DNA from: Gnetum montanum
Taxonomy: Eukaryota; Streptophyta; Gnetopsida; Gnetales; Gnetaceae
NCBI GenBank assembly: GCA_015680685.1
Contig: MNCI01023974.1
Span: 210,011 to 274,010 of the forward strand
Direction of reading: 5' to 3'
Length of the DNA stretch: 64,000 bases
Below the pieces are notes generated by a model, which saw only the letters and a list, made by a program, of their open reading frames with translations, ran no database searches and was not told the DNA's origin. Position 1 is the first letter of the stretch; each line of letters starts with the position of its first letter. The position numbers and the translations under genes are program-made. Positions 11,615-20,841 of the stretch are shown piece by piece.

Positions 11615-13113
11615 GGATCTCTGCCTTGATGCTTAGTTTTGGTTTTCTGGGTTTTGCTGCATTGTTTCTGTCTGCAAATTTCTGCGATTTTTGTCTATGC
11701 ATTTCGGGGTTTCTACAATTTTTGTCTGCATATTTTTATGATGTTAGTAGATCTAGTGAGATCTGGAACCTCGATTTATGGTGCCCCTTTAGCCCAATTA
11801 GAATGAGTGCTTCAGCGTTTGGATCCTTGATTTTTCATGCTGGCCTTATGTTTTCTTCTGGCCATGGATCTGCTACCCTGAGAGAATGGTGCTATCTCGG
11901 GCAGTCTATCCGATTGAGGCAATGGGTGCTGTAGGAAGAGTAAAGGATTGAATATTGTTGTTGCTATTTCTGTAAGCGACTGTCAAAATTTAACAGAACC
12001 TTTGTATTTCTGCTGCGATTTTGCTTGCCATAATTTTGAACATACCGATAAGTGATGCCTTGGTATTTTGAAATATCCTTTGACATGAAAAAGGAATTTT
12101 ACTGCAATTTTGGACATTTGAATTTAAACTGATGGCCTTTGAAATATTTAATTTGCTCACATGGGTGAGTAATTTTGGCATTTGGAATGGCAGTTTTTAA
12201 TACTACCATTTTTCGAAATAAGGATGCATTGATTTAAATGATTCATGTGGAAGAAAATATATATATAGATATATATTCCATTGTTGTTTTGAAAAATGGC
12301 AATTATGGACTCATGTTTTGGTGTTTTTCAAGCAAGAAATGATTGTAGGTTTTTTCATGCTTGCTTAGAATTTAATTGCATTTTGTCAATATTGATTTTG
12401 ATGCATAATGTAATCGTATGTATAACAAGAAAGAAAATTTTTGCATCATTTACTAGTGATCCTTATAATTTGTATAGTCATAGAGTGGCCACAGCATCTT
12501 TGATTATACAAAATTATAAATTAAGAGTTTTGGATCACATAAGTAATTGTGATTAATCACATGTAATATAATAGACTTTATCCCACAAGAATTTCTATTA
12601 TATTTAATGTGGTCAATCAGGATGAAATGTTGAATTATTTTTCTTAATTTGCCCACAGGGATTAAGAAAAGGCATATAATTCAATAGTTTCCTCATAAGG
12701 ATATATGGATCTATTTGAATTAAAATTTAGCCCACAGGCAATTTTATGTCATTTGATTCATATCTTGCATGTTTTACATTGGTAAATGTGCCCTAAGGTA
12801 TTTCATCACATATATAGTATTGTGATTAATCATATGTCATATGATAGATTTTGTCCCACATGAATTTCCATTATATTTATAGTGATTAATTAGGGTGAAG
12901 TATTGAATTATTTTTCTTAATTTGCTCGCAAGGATTAAGAAAAGGCATATAATTCAATAGTTTCATCATAAGGATATATGAGTCTGAATTAAAATTTAGC
13001 CCACAGGAAATTTTATGTCATGTGATTCATATTTTTACATGTTTACATTCGTACACATGTCCTACAGTTTATAGCCTAAAATTTAGTGACATAAGCATGT
13101 TTATTTTGCAGCT
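11615..13113 (+). other. Copia 5' leader (about 1.5 kb, no coding)
   Basis: No reading frame here resembles a protein of the family; the short frames at 11596-11934 and 12296-12556 have no recognisable content. The second half is a tandem duplication, listed separately. Confidence 0.7.
12549..13070 (+). repeat. Two-copy tandem repeat, period about 273 bp, in the copia leader
   Basis: Unit 1 starts at 12549 with GTGATTAATCACATGTAATA and unit 2 at 12822 with GTGATTAATCATATGTCATA. Both carry, in order, a TCCCACA(A/T)GAATTTC block, GAATTATTTTTCTTAATTTG, AAGAAAAGGCATATAATTCA, ATAAGGATATATG and AAAATTTAGCCCACAGG. The copies differ at scattered positions. Confidence 0.9.
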
Positions 13114-14997
13114 ATGCAACCTGTAAATTACTTTGACTTTAAATGTGACATTCCTAAATTGATGGGTGATAATTACAAGGTGTGGAAGGAGAGAATTCTC
13201 CTTCATTTAGGATGGATGGACATTGATTATGCTATCCATAAGGATGAACCACCTGTGGTTAATGCAACCAGCCATCCAGATGATATTGGTCTTTATGATA
13301 AATGGGAGCGATCTAATCGACTCTGCGTAATGTTCATAAAAACCAAGATCTCGGCTGGTATACGTGGATCATTGGAACAGTATAACAATGTGCGCACTTT
13401 ATTAAAAGCTATTGATGAACAATTTGAAACATCAGACAAAGCGTTGGCCAGCACCTTGATAATGAAGTTCTCATCCATGAAGCTCACTGGAATTGGTGGT
13501 GTGCGTGAGCACATCATGCACATGAGGGACATAGCGGCTCAACTAAAAACACTTGAGGTTGAGATGTCTGAATCTTTCCTTGTGCACTACATCCTAAACA
13601 CGCTCCCACCGCAGTATGGACCCTTTAAGATTTCTTACAACACACATAAGGACAAATGGTCAATTAATGAATTGATGACCATGTGTGTGCAAGAAGAGGG
13701 TAGACTTGCCATGGAAGCAAAGGAAAGTGTGCATCTGGCCATGCAAGGAAAGAATACAAAACAAGTCAACACTAAAGGGAAGGGAAAAATCCCTCCACAA
13801 GCTGATATCAAGAAGGAATCTAGATGCTTTTTCTGTAAAAAGAAAGGGCACATAAAGAAAGATTGCCTTAAACATCAGAGATGGCTTGAAAAGAAAGGTA
13901 CTCAATCCTCATTTGTTTGTTTTGAATCTAATATGGTTGATGTTAGTCATAACACATGGTGGATTGACTCCGGTTCTACAATCCATGTTACTAATTCCTT
14001 GCAGGGATTAGCAAACCTAAGGAAGCCAGTAGGAAGTGAGTCATGCATCTATTCGGGCAACAAGATGCGCTCACATGTGGAAGCGATTGGCACATGCAAA
14101 TTAGTTTTAAGTAGTGGTTTTGTTTTGGATTTGGAAAGGACATTTTACATTCCTTGTTTTTCAAGGAATTTAATTTCTGTATCAAGGCTTGTATCATTGG
14201 GATTTTCCTTTAACTTTTCAGATACTATGTTCAGTGTATCTTATAGATCTGAAATAGTTGGAAATGGTACATTAACAGATGGTCTTTTTCAACTTAATTT
14301 ACAAAACGACACTTCTTACACTTCTATGCATGTTCATGCTGGCATTAAGCGATGTGTTATGAATGAGGAATCCTCTATGTTATGGCATCGTAGATTAGGC
14401 CATATCTCCATTGAGAGAATCAAGCGCTTGGTAACTGATGGAGTACTTAGTACTCTTGATTTTACTGACTTTGACACTTGTGTAAACTGCATAAAGGGAA
14501 AGCAGACCAATGTGTCAAAGAAAGGTGCCAAGAGGAGTTCTGCCATATTAGAAATCATACATACGGATATTTGTAGTCCAGATATGGATGCATATGATCA
14601 ACGGTATTTCATTACCTTTATTGATGACTACTCACGATACATGTATCTCTACTTGCTTCATCACAAAAATGAAGCTTTAGATGCCTTTAAGGTATTTAAG
14701 GCTGAAGTAGAGAAACAATGCGGTAAGCAAATAAAGATAGTGAGGTCTGATAGAGGTGGTGAATACTATGGTAGATACACTGATGATGGACAAGCACCTG
14801 GTCCCTTTGCTAAGTTTCTTCAAGAGCATGGGATTGTTGCCCAATACACTATGCCTGGTTCTCCGGACCAAAATGGTGTGGCAGAAAGAAGAAACCGAAC
14901 ATTATTGGACATGGTGCGGAGTATGCTTAGCAGCTCCAAGCTTCCTAAGTCTTTGTGGAATGAAGCCCTTAAGACGGCAGTGTATATATTAAACTGA
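13114..14997 (+). pseudogene. Copia gag, protease and integrase (627 codons, ending at a premature stop)
   Basis: This encodes the N-terminal part of the copia polyprotein. The Gag core begins MQPVNYFDFKCDIPKLMGDN and is followed by WKERILLHLGWMDIDYAI. The zinc knuckle CFFCKKKGHIKKDC is at about residues 241-254. The protease active site is WWIDSGSTIHV (about 288-298), and the pre-integrase motif LWHRRLGHIS is near 425-434. The integrase core keeps HTD, FIDDYSR, RSDRGGEY and the acidic residue in PDQNGVAERRNRT. The frame stops at TGA (14995-14997) after AVYILN. In relatives an arginine codon sits there, so CGA to TGA is likely. The coding then continues in the same frame. The start is the ATG closest to conserved Gag sequence, about 1.5 kb after the primer site. 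Confidence 0.93.
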
Positions 14998-15937
14998 TTT
15001 CCAACCAAGGCTGTCTCTAAGATACCATTTGAATTGTGGAAAGGTTGGAAACCGAGTTTGACACATATACGCATTTGGGGATGCCCGTCTGAGGTAAGAG
15101 TCTATAATCCACAAGAGAAGAAGCTAGACCCTAGGACCATAAGTGGGTATTTCATTGGATTGCCAAACGGTCTAAGGGATACAAATTTTATTGTCCATCA
15201 CATACTACTAGGTTTGTGGAATCAAGGAATGCTAAATTTCTTGAGAATGACTTGATTAGTGGGAGTCATCATTCCTGGAACGAAATTCCAGTGACTGATC
15301 ATGTGGATGCTCAACCCTCTACTTCAAGTACTCGATTGATTGTTGTACACAACACACCTACAGTACAAATACGTGATGTACATCCACCAGTCGTTGAAGT
15401 TCCAAAAATTACTGGTCAAGACATAGTAGATCCAGCTGAACAAGAGATACCAGTTCCTGTTGAACAGCCCATTGATCATCTTGCCCCTCAGGAGCCTAAT
15501 GAACCAACATTAAGACGATCTACTAGAATAAAGATATCAGCGATTTCTAGTGACTATATAGTGTATCTACAGGAATCTGACTACAACATAGGAGCTGAAA
15601 ATGATCCTGACATGTTTTCACAAGCCATGAGTTGTAAGGAATCCGACTTATGGTATGATGCCATGAAAGATGAGATGAACTCTATGTCCACTAATGGAGT
15701 CTGGGATCTTGTCAAGTTGCCCAATGGTGTTAAAGCCATAGGATCCAAATGGGTCTTCAAGACTAAAAGAGACTCCTTGGACAACATTGAAAGATATAAG
15801 GCTAGACTTGTTGCCAAAGGGTTCACTCAGTAGGAGGGAATAGATTACATGGAGACCTTTTTTCTTGTATCTAAGAAGGACTCCCTTCGTGTGATCATGG
15901 CATTGGTAGCTCACTTTGATTTTGAACTACATCAAAT
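14998..15937 (+). pseudogene. Copia integrase C-terminus and start of reverse transcriptase
   Basis: After the stop, FPTKAVSKIPFELWKG, IRIWGCPSEVRVYNP and SGYFIG follow in frame. A one-base loss near 15168 shifts the reading to the frame that gives KGYKFYCPSHTTRFVESRN and then the linker with HSWNEIPV and RRSTRIK. The RT start reads WYDAMKDEMNSM, WDLVKLPNGVKAIGSKWVFK and YKARLVAKGFTQ, followed by a TAG stop at 15831-15833 and DYMETFFLVSKKDS. The gap at 15938 removes the catalytic YVDD region. Domain order integrase before RT is diagnostic of copia. Confidence 0.88.
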
Positions 15938-16821
15938 NNNNNNNNNNNNNNNNNNNNNNNNNNNNNNNNNNNNNNNNNNNNNNNNNNNNNNNNNNNNNNN
16001 NNNNNNNNNNNNNNNNNNNNNNNNNNNNNNNNNNNNNNNNNNNNNNNNNNNNNNNNNNNNNNNNNNNNNNNNNNNNNNNNNNNNNNNNNNNNNNNNNNNN
16101 NNNNNNNNNNNNNNNNNNNNNNNNNNNNNNNNNNNNNNNNNNNNNNNNNNNNNNNNNNNNNNNNNNNNNNNNNNNNNNNNNNNNNNNNNNNNNNNNNNNN
16201 NNNNNNNNNNNNNNNNNNNNNNNNNNNNNNNNNNNNNNNNNNNNNNNNNNNNNNNNNNNNNNNNNNNNNNNNNNNNNNNNNNNNNNNNNNNNNNNNNNNN
16301 NNNNNNNNNNNNNNNNNNNNNNNNNNNNNNNNNNNNNNNNNNNNNNNNNNNNNNNNNNNNNNNNNNNNNNNNNNNNNNNNNNNNNNNNNNNNNNNNNNNN
16401 NNNNNNNNNNNNNNNNNNNNNNNNNNNNNNNNNNNNNNNNNNNNNNNNNNNNNNNNNNNNNNNNNNNNNNNNNNNNNNNNNNNNNNNNNNNNNNNNNNNN
16501 NNNNNNNNNNNNNNNNNNNNNNNNNNNNNNNNNNNNNNNNNNNNNNNNNNNNNNNNNNNNNNNNNNNNNNNNNNNNNNNNNNNNNNNNNNNNNNNNNNNN
16601 NNNNNNNNNNNNNNNNNNNNNNNNNNNNNNNNNNNNNNNNNNNNNNNNNNNNNNNNNNNNNNNNNNNNNNNNNNNNNNNNNNNNNNNNNNNNNNNNNNNN
16701 NNNNNNNNNNNNNNNNNNNNNNNNNNNNNNNNNNNNNNNNNNNNNNNNNNNNNNNNNNNNNNNNNNNNNNNNNNNNNNNNNNNNNNNNNNNNNNNNNNNN
16801 NNNNNNNNNNNNNNNNNNNNN
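15938..16821. other. Assembly gap (884 N) in copia RT/RNase H
   Basis: Run of N. It should contain the remaining RT and most of RNase H, which would need somewhat more than this length. Confidence 0.95.
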
Positions 16822-16863
16822 TGACAGTTTTCATTGCTATCCATTGACAGCTTACGTTGCTAT
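16822..16863 (+). other. Misplaced copia LTR fragment
   Basis: These 42 bases match 17343-17384 inside the 3' LTR except for one base, yet they lie before the RNase H end and are bounded by N on both sides. This is best explained as an assembly error, not biology. Confidence 0.85.
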
Positions 16864-16864
16864 N

Positions 16865-17024
16865 CATAAAGTACTTAACCATAAGGGATCTCATTAAAGA
16901 AAATAAAGTGGTCATAGATCATATCAGCACTGAATTAATGCTAGCTGATCCTTTGACCAAAGGAATGCCACCACGGTCATTCAAGGATCATGTCACTCGG
17001 ATGGGACTTGGTTCCATGATGTAA
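16865..17024 (+). pseudogene. Copia RNase H C-terminus
   Basis: The frame reads IKYLTIRDLIKENKVVIDHI, then STELMLADPLTKGMPPRSF and KDHVTRMGLGSMM before a TAA. This is the standard end of copia polyproteins. It is followed by a noncoding 3' region with a GTTGTACAAC palindrome near 17030. Confidence 0.9.
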
Positions 17025-17298
17025 TATGTTGTACAACATTACAGTGTTAATGAAACTCTATTCAGTTGTGCGTTTTCTCATACAGTTGCGCATAAAGTCA
17101 TTAGAGAACACACACATAAGGTCGGACCGCGAATAAACATTGGGTTTATTCATACAGTTAAAGTTACCATATAAAGGAATTAACTTTGAGAAATAATACA
17201 TTGTAATACATGGAAGATACTACTCGCATTAAGAGGAACTATCGCCATGATTCATGTATTTGTTTCTTGAAAGTTGGATATTAGAATAAATATGGAGA

Positions 17299-17311
17299 CC
17301 AAGTGGGAGAT
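17299..17311 (+). other. Polypurine tract of the copia element
   Basis: CCAAGTGGGAGAT lies directly before the TG of the 3' LTR. AAGTGGGAGA is the usual copia second-strand primer site. Confidence 0.85.
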
Positions 17312-17723
17312 TGTAACAATGTGATAGCTTTGGACAGCAACATGACAGTTTTCGTTGCTATCCATTGACAGCTTACGTTGCTATCCTTGGCAAGCAACGT
17401 GTGGAAACGATTGTCATCGATTGCAACATATGGTGACAACTCGTTGCAATCCATCCGTTGAAATCTATTCATTGTTATCTTGTAATGGTCTCATATTTTT
17501 CTAATAAATGGTAACTGATTCCGAGGCCTTTTGGGTTCTTGATGGGAGAACAAGGCACGGGGAATCAATTGCAGTGTAGCAGTTCAGGTCCCTTTCACAG
17601 TCGCTTACAGTCTGCATACACCATCACCGCAGAGCGCCCGTGTGAAAGAAGATCCGGAACATTCAGGCATCAATGGCATCAATGGCCGGAGGTCAGTTCG
17701 ATCTGTTTTTCAAAATTGATTTG
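17312..17723 (+). repeat. 3' LTR of the copia element, truncated at an N
   Basis: It aligns with 11086-11499 of the 5' LTR. One insertion of about 3-5 bases follows GTGTAGCAG near 17577. The last roughly 95 bases of the LTR are missing after the N at 17724. Confidence 0.92.
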
Positions 17724-17724
17724 N

Positions 17725-17816
17725 TATACAGTTAAGGTTACCATATAAAGGAATTAACTTTGAGAAATAGTACATTGTAATACATGGAAGATACTACTCG
17801 CATTAAAAGGAACTAT
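17725..17816 (+). other. Duplicated copia 3' noncoding segment at a misjoin
   Basis: The segment repeats 17154-17244 with few differences and is bounded by N at 17724 and 17817. It does not belong after the LTR. Either reads of two copia copies were joined, or a scaffold gap was closed wrongly. Confidence 0.8.
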
Positions 17817-17817
17817 N

Positions 17818-18235
17818 GCCCAAATCCTACAACTTAAACACTACATGGAATTGGCAAAATATTCGAGAAGAGTCGATGCTGAACAGAACCAGTAGACCAT
17901 TCTGAAAAAACTGGATCCCTTTAACAATGTGACTACATGTATATGTGAAGAAGATTCTCAGAAATTTCTTGCGGATCCCTCTATTTGATCCCACCAAATG
18001 TGTTCATAAATTTTCCACGTCGCTTAACAAAAAAGCTCTGTTTCTTTCGTTTGTTTTTTTCAAACCCAACTGCATGTACAATTTCACCTAGAAAGTCCAT
18101 GCTAATTTGGAGCCAGGACCAGAACCTAAAAGACTCTTCTACACCATCTGATCATGCCTAAACACTAATGCTACATCACTGTCTGTACAAAACATGTTCT
18201 GATATCCCAGACCCAAAGAAAAGCCTAACCACTAA
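17818..18235. other. 3' flank of the PADRE gene
   Basis: This is non-repetitive-looking DNA downstream of the minus-strand host gene; I see no other gene. The 3' UTR of the host transcript is expected here. Confidence 0.5.
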
Positions 18236-18757
18236 TTAAGCAGTCTCTGCAATGGTTTCTAAACTAGAAACCCATTGTGATTTCTTCCTTGGAGAAAAGA
18301 CTGAACCAGAACTCCACGCCCTGGCCCTCTTGGAAAACTTCCTGTCACCACCTCTCCCAACTTCTTCATATCTATTGCGATCTCTCTCCTCAGATGACTG
18401 GGAAGAGTAACAATCTGCAGTGGAAGAAAAAATTCTGTGGTTCTTGAGGGCAGTTGTGGCCTTGTAAAGAACAGAGGCCATGTCTGTGTGGGTCAGCTTG
18501 AACTGGAGCTTTCTCTGAGGCAGCAGAAAGTAGACCTCTCCGGGCCTCAGGAGCTGGGATTGCTGAAGAGCTCTCACTGGCATATCAACTTGCAGAGATT
18601 CAAGGCTGCATACAAAACATCCTTGGTATTCCTTCAGAACATCCTCAGCCTTGATCGGTTGACTGTACTTTCTCAGCTCCCCTTCACCATCTCTGTGAGC
18701 AGCTATCACAATGGCAGCCTCTTCTGCTGTTCCATAGGATGACACACATGCTCCCAT
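18236..18757 (-). CDS. PADRE (DUF4228) domain protein, 173 residues
   Basis: This is a single uninterrupted exon from ATG at 18757 to TAA at 18236. The N-terminus MGACVSS has Gly2 for myristoylation and Cys4 for possible palmitoylation, suggesting membrane association. The family hallmark LLRPGEVYFLLPQRKLQ is near residues 70-86, within the conserved domain (about 1-105). The C-terminal third is serine/arginine-rich and probably disordered (ERDRNRYEEVGRGGDRKF). Length and layout fit plant DUF4228/PADRE proteins, whose members are often induced by pathogen or abiotic stress; the molecular activity is unknown. There are no stops or frameshifts, unlike everything around it. It is the only gene in the window that I consider to belong to the host. 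Its orthologue within the family is not assigned. Confidence 0.88.
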   Translation of the reverse strand: MGACVSSYGTAEEAAIVIAAHRDGEGELRKYSQPIKAEDVLKEYQGCFVCSLESLQVDMPVRALQQSQLLRPGEVYFLLPQRKLQFKLTHTDMASVLYKATTALKNHRIFSSTADCYSSQSSEERDRNRYEEVGRGGDRKFSKRARAWSSGSVFSPRKKSQWVSSLETIAETA

Positions 18758-18880
18758 TCTGCAATCTATCAGTCAATTCTCTCAAGAGTTATGGAGCAAG
18801 TCCAAAAGCAGATCTCAAGCAAATTGATGGTTCTGATAAATGCTTAGACTATCTATTTGGGAGTATATATGTGGTAGGTA
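18758..18880 (-). promoter_or_regulatory. Possible core promoter of the PADRE gene
   Basis: On the minus strand a TATATA-type box lies at about 18864-18870, about 107-113 bases upstream of the ATG. This is the only TATA-like match at a plausible distance; the transcription start is not shown. Confidence 0.35.
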
Positions 18881-20576
18881 AGTTGTGGGCAGTATTAAAA
18901 TTTAGTGATAATGTAACTGGTACAGCTAAACAAGGAATCTTGTGCCAGTAATGGAAAAGGCACCACCCATGTTCAGGGCACGTGGGGCTGTGTTGGTTTC
19001 ATTCACTTCTTCAAGAGTCCAAACATTCAATTTCATTTCAATATCCGCACAAATCCTGTCTGATAGGGTGGCTAATCAATTTTTTCACCCCCGTTACCTG
19101 ACAAGTTAATAATGTTCTGCACTGCATGTTTACCAGTTGATTCCTTTTGCACATGCTGGATTGCATATGTAAATTGTTCCTTATGGGCTTCACTGTGTCA
19201 CTGCTTCTCCTATGGCCACAGCGTTTATGGTGGGTTATTTTAGTGCTGGGTTTTTTCGGAGAAGAATAAGAGACTTTCTGTTTCCTGGCCATGAACTTTG
19301 CTTGCCAACCTGTGATTTGTCACCTTCCAACACGTTGCAGATTCCTGCAAGGAATGTAACGTGATTATGGTTTGTGGGGGAATTAATAATTTGGGAAAAA
19401 TATATTCTATGGAGAGATTGTATGCTGGTCTTTGGGCAGATTGTTGATTGTTTCAGAGACCAGAGAATCATCACAGGCAAGCTGTGGAGGCTTCCTTCCC
19501 TGGCAAGAGCAAGATTACCATAGATTTGGAGAATAAAATCTAAAAAATATTAAACGGATGTATTAGGTTTCCATGACTGACTTTGTAGTGCCGCTTTTTT
19601 CTTTTGTCAGTTTCAGTAATTTCACGTTCCAGAACTTTCCCGAGACGAAATCCATTAAAAGATTTAGAGAACTGAAATAAATCTTTAAATCAACTGTGAG
19701 GTCATGTATCCAAAAGAAGGTGCATAGCGTAGCCTTCTGTATTTAATAAATTTGCATGACAAGTATATCTGCAAAAACAACAGCGTTTAAAGAACAAAGT
19801 TTGATGAGTACGTCTGTCGTCTCGAGAAGAGTTTGTTTATTTGTGTTGCGGCCTGTCTTTATTAATGTTACATTTGCTGTGACAAATTATGCAGGCTTAG
19901 TTATGTTGGATTTCCCACCTACTTTGCTCGTTGTGGGCCTGTTCAACTCAATTGAAATACAGAATTCCTTCCCTGCCTATGTTGGTTTGTCGTTTATGAA
20001 CCTTAAATTTGGGAGCTAGATGTTTATACGCCATCAAATTACCAACAAATCGTCAACCAAGGTTAATTTTTGGATTGGGACAACCAGCACAGATCTCTGA
20101 AACTGTAAATATACATTGAAGTTTGAGATGCTTAACAAAAAATAATAATAATTAAAAAGAAAAAGTAACAGGAACAAAATTGGGATCTCGTCATGGCTGA
20201 GGAGCTCGTATACTGCCCTGAACAGTACAAAACCTTACAAGATACCACATAGGTAGAAAAGAAGCAAGATCCAACAACAGGTACCCATGAAACATACGTT
20301 TATAATGTTTTTACCATTAACTGCAGGAATTATGCCCTTTTATATAGTTGTAACTGTGCACCTACAATTTCTTACAGCTCATGATAACAGGTTTCTTATA
20401 TTTAATCCTTGCAGTGAAAGATTCAAACATAACAGGAAGGAAGCATGCATGGTAGCGGTTAGCGATACTTTCATGGAAACAAAAACAACTTACACGCACA
20501 TAAGATGCAGGCTCCCCATGGGAGTTGCATAACCGAAATTTGCTACCTATGTGCGTCAGCTTTAATATCCTATTTT
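18881..20576. other. Host intergenic DNA, no feature recognised
   Basis: Base composition is more balanced than in the repeats around it. Short ORFs on both strands show no protein-like content or conserved motif. Confidence 0.5.
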
Positions 20577-20658
20577 CAAGGTGGTCTTTAACAAAATAGC
20601 CCATTATTCTTCCGTGACAAGGTGGTTTGTAACAAAATAGCCCATAATTCCTCCGTGA
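20577..20658 (+). repeat. Two-copy 41-bp tandem duplication
   Basis: Units at 20577-20617 and 20618-20658 both start with CAAGGTGGT, contain AACAAAATAGCCCAT and end CCGTGA. They differ at about four positions. Confidence 0.9.
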
Positions 20659-20761
20659 GGATTATGATAGGATCATTTTTAAATCATCTCAACCTCCTAC
20701 CATAGCTTACATTAATCACTTCTTGTGTAACCAAGGTTTTAGGGATGAAGCTCCTACTTCC

Positions 20762-20841
20762 TTCCCATGGTTTAAAGGCCATGAAATGCTTGGAGTTGTC
20801 ATTCCCATGGTTTAAAGGCCATGGAATACTTGGAGTTTTCC
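20762..20841 (+). repeat. Two-copy 40-bp tandem duplication, with a decayed third copy
   Basis: Units at 20762-20801 and 20802-20841 both start with TTCCCATGGTTTAAAGGCCA and have TTGGAGTT near the end. The following 40 bases (GAATACTTTGAGTTGTCC) look like a more diverged third unit. Confidence 0.85.

Larger units (their letters stand above)
11086..17816 (+). mobile_element. Ty1/copia retrotransposon, nearly complete but broken by an assembly gap
   Basis: Both LTRs start with TGTAACAATGTGATAGC. There is an initiator-tRNA-Met-type primer site, a 1.5 kb leader, a gag-protease-integrase frame, the start of RT, an 884-base N gap, the end of RNase H, a polypurine tract and most of the 3' LTR. I counted about 15 substitutions over about 410 aligned LTR bases, mostly C/T or A/G, so the insertion is not ancient. 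Target duplication cannot be tested because the right end is lost at 17724. It sits next to the 5' side of element D (left flank CAGCC). Confidence 0.93.

Noticed and set aside
11596-11934. A 112-residue frame starting in the copia primer site
   Set aside because: It begins inside the primer site and has no copia Gag content; it is a leader frame.
15849-16915. Long frames of about 300 codons across the N run on both strands
   Set aside because: They consist almost only of undetermined residues; the N run creates them.
18437-18742. A 101-residue plus-strand frame opposite the PADRE gene
   Set aside because: It is the reverse shadow of a well-supported gene and has no recognisable content.
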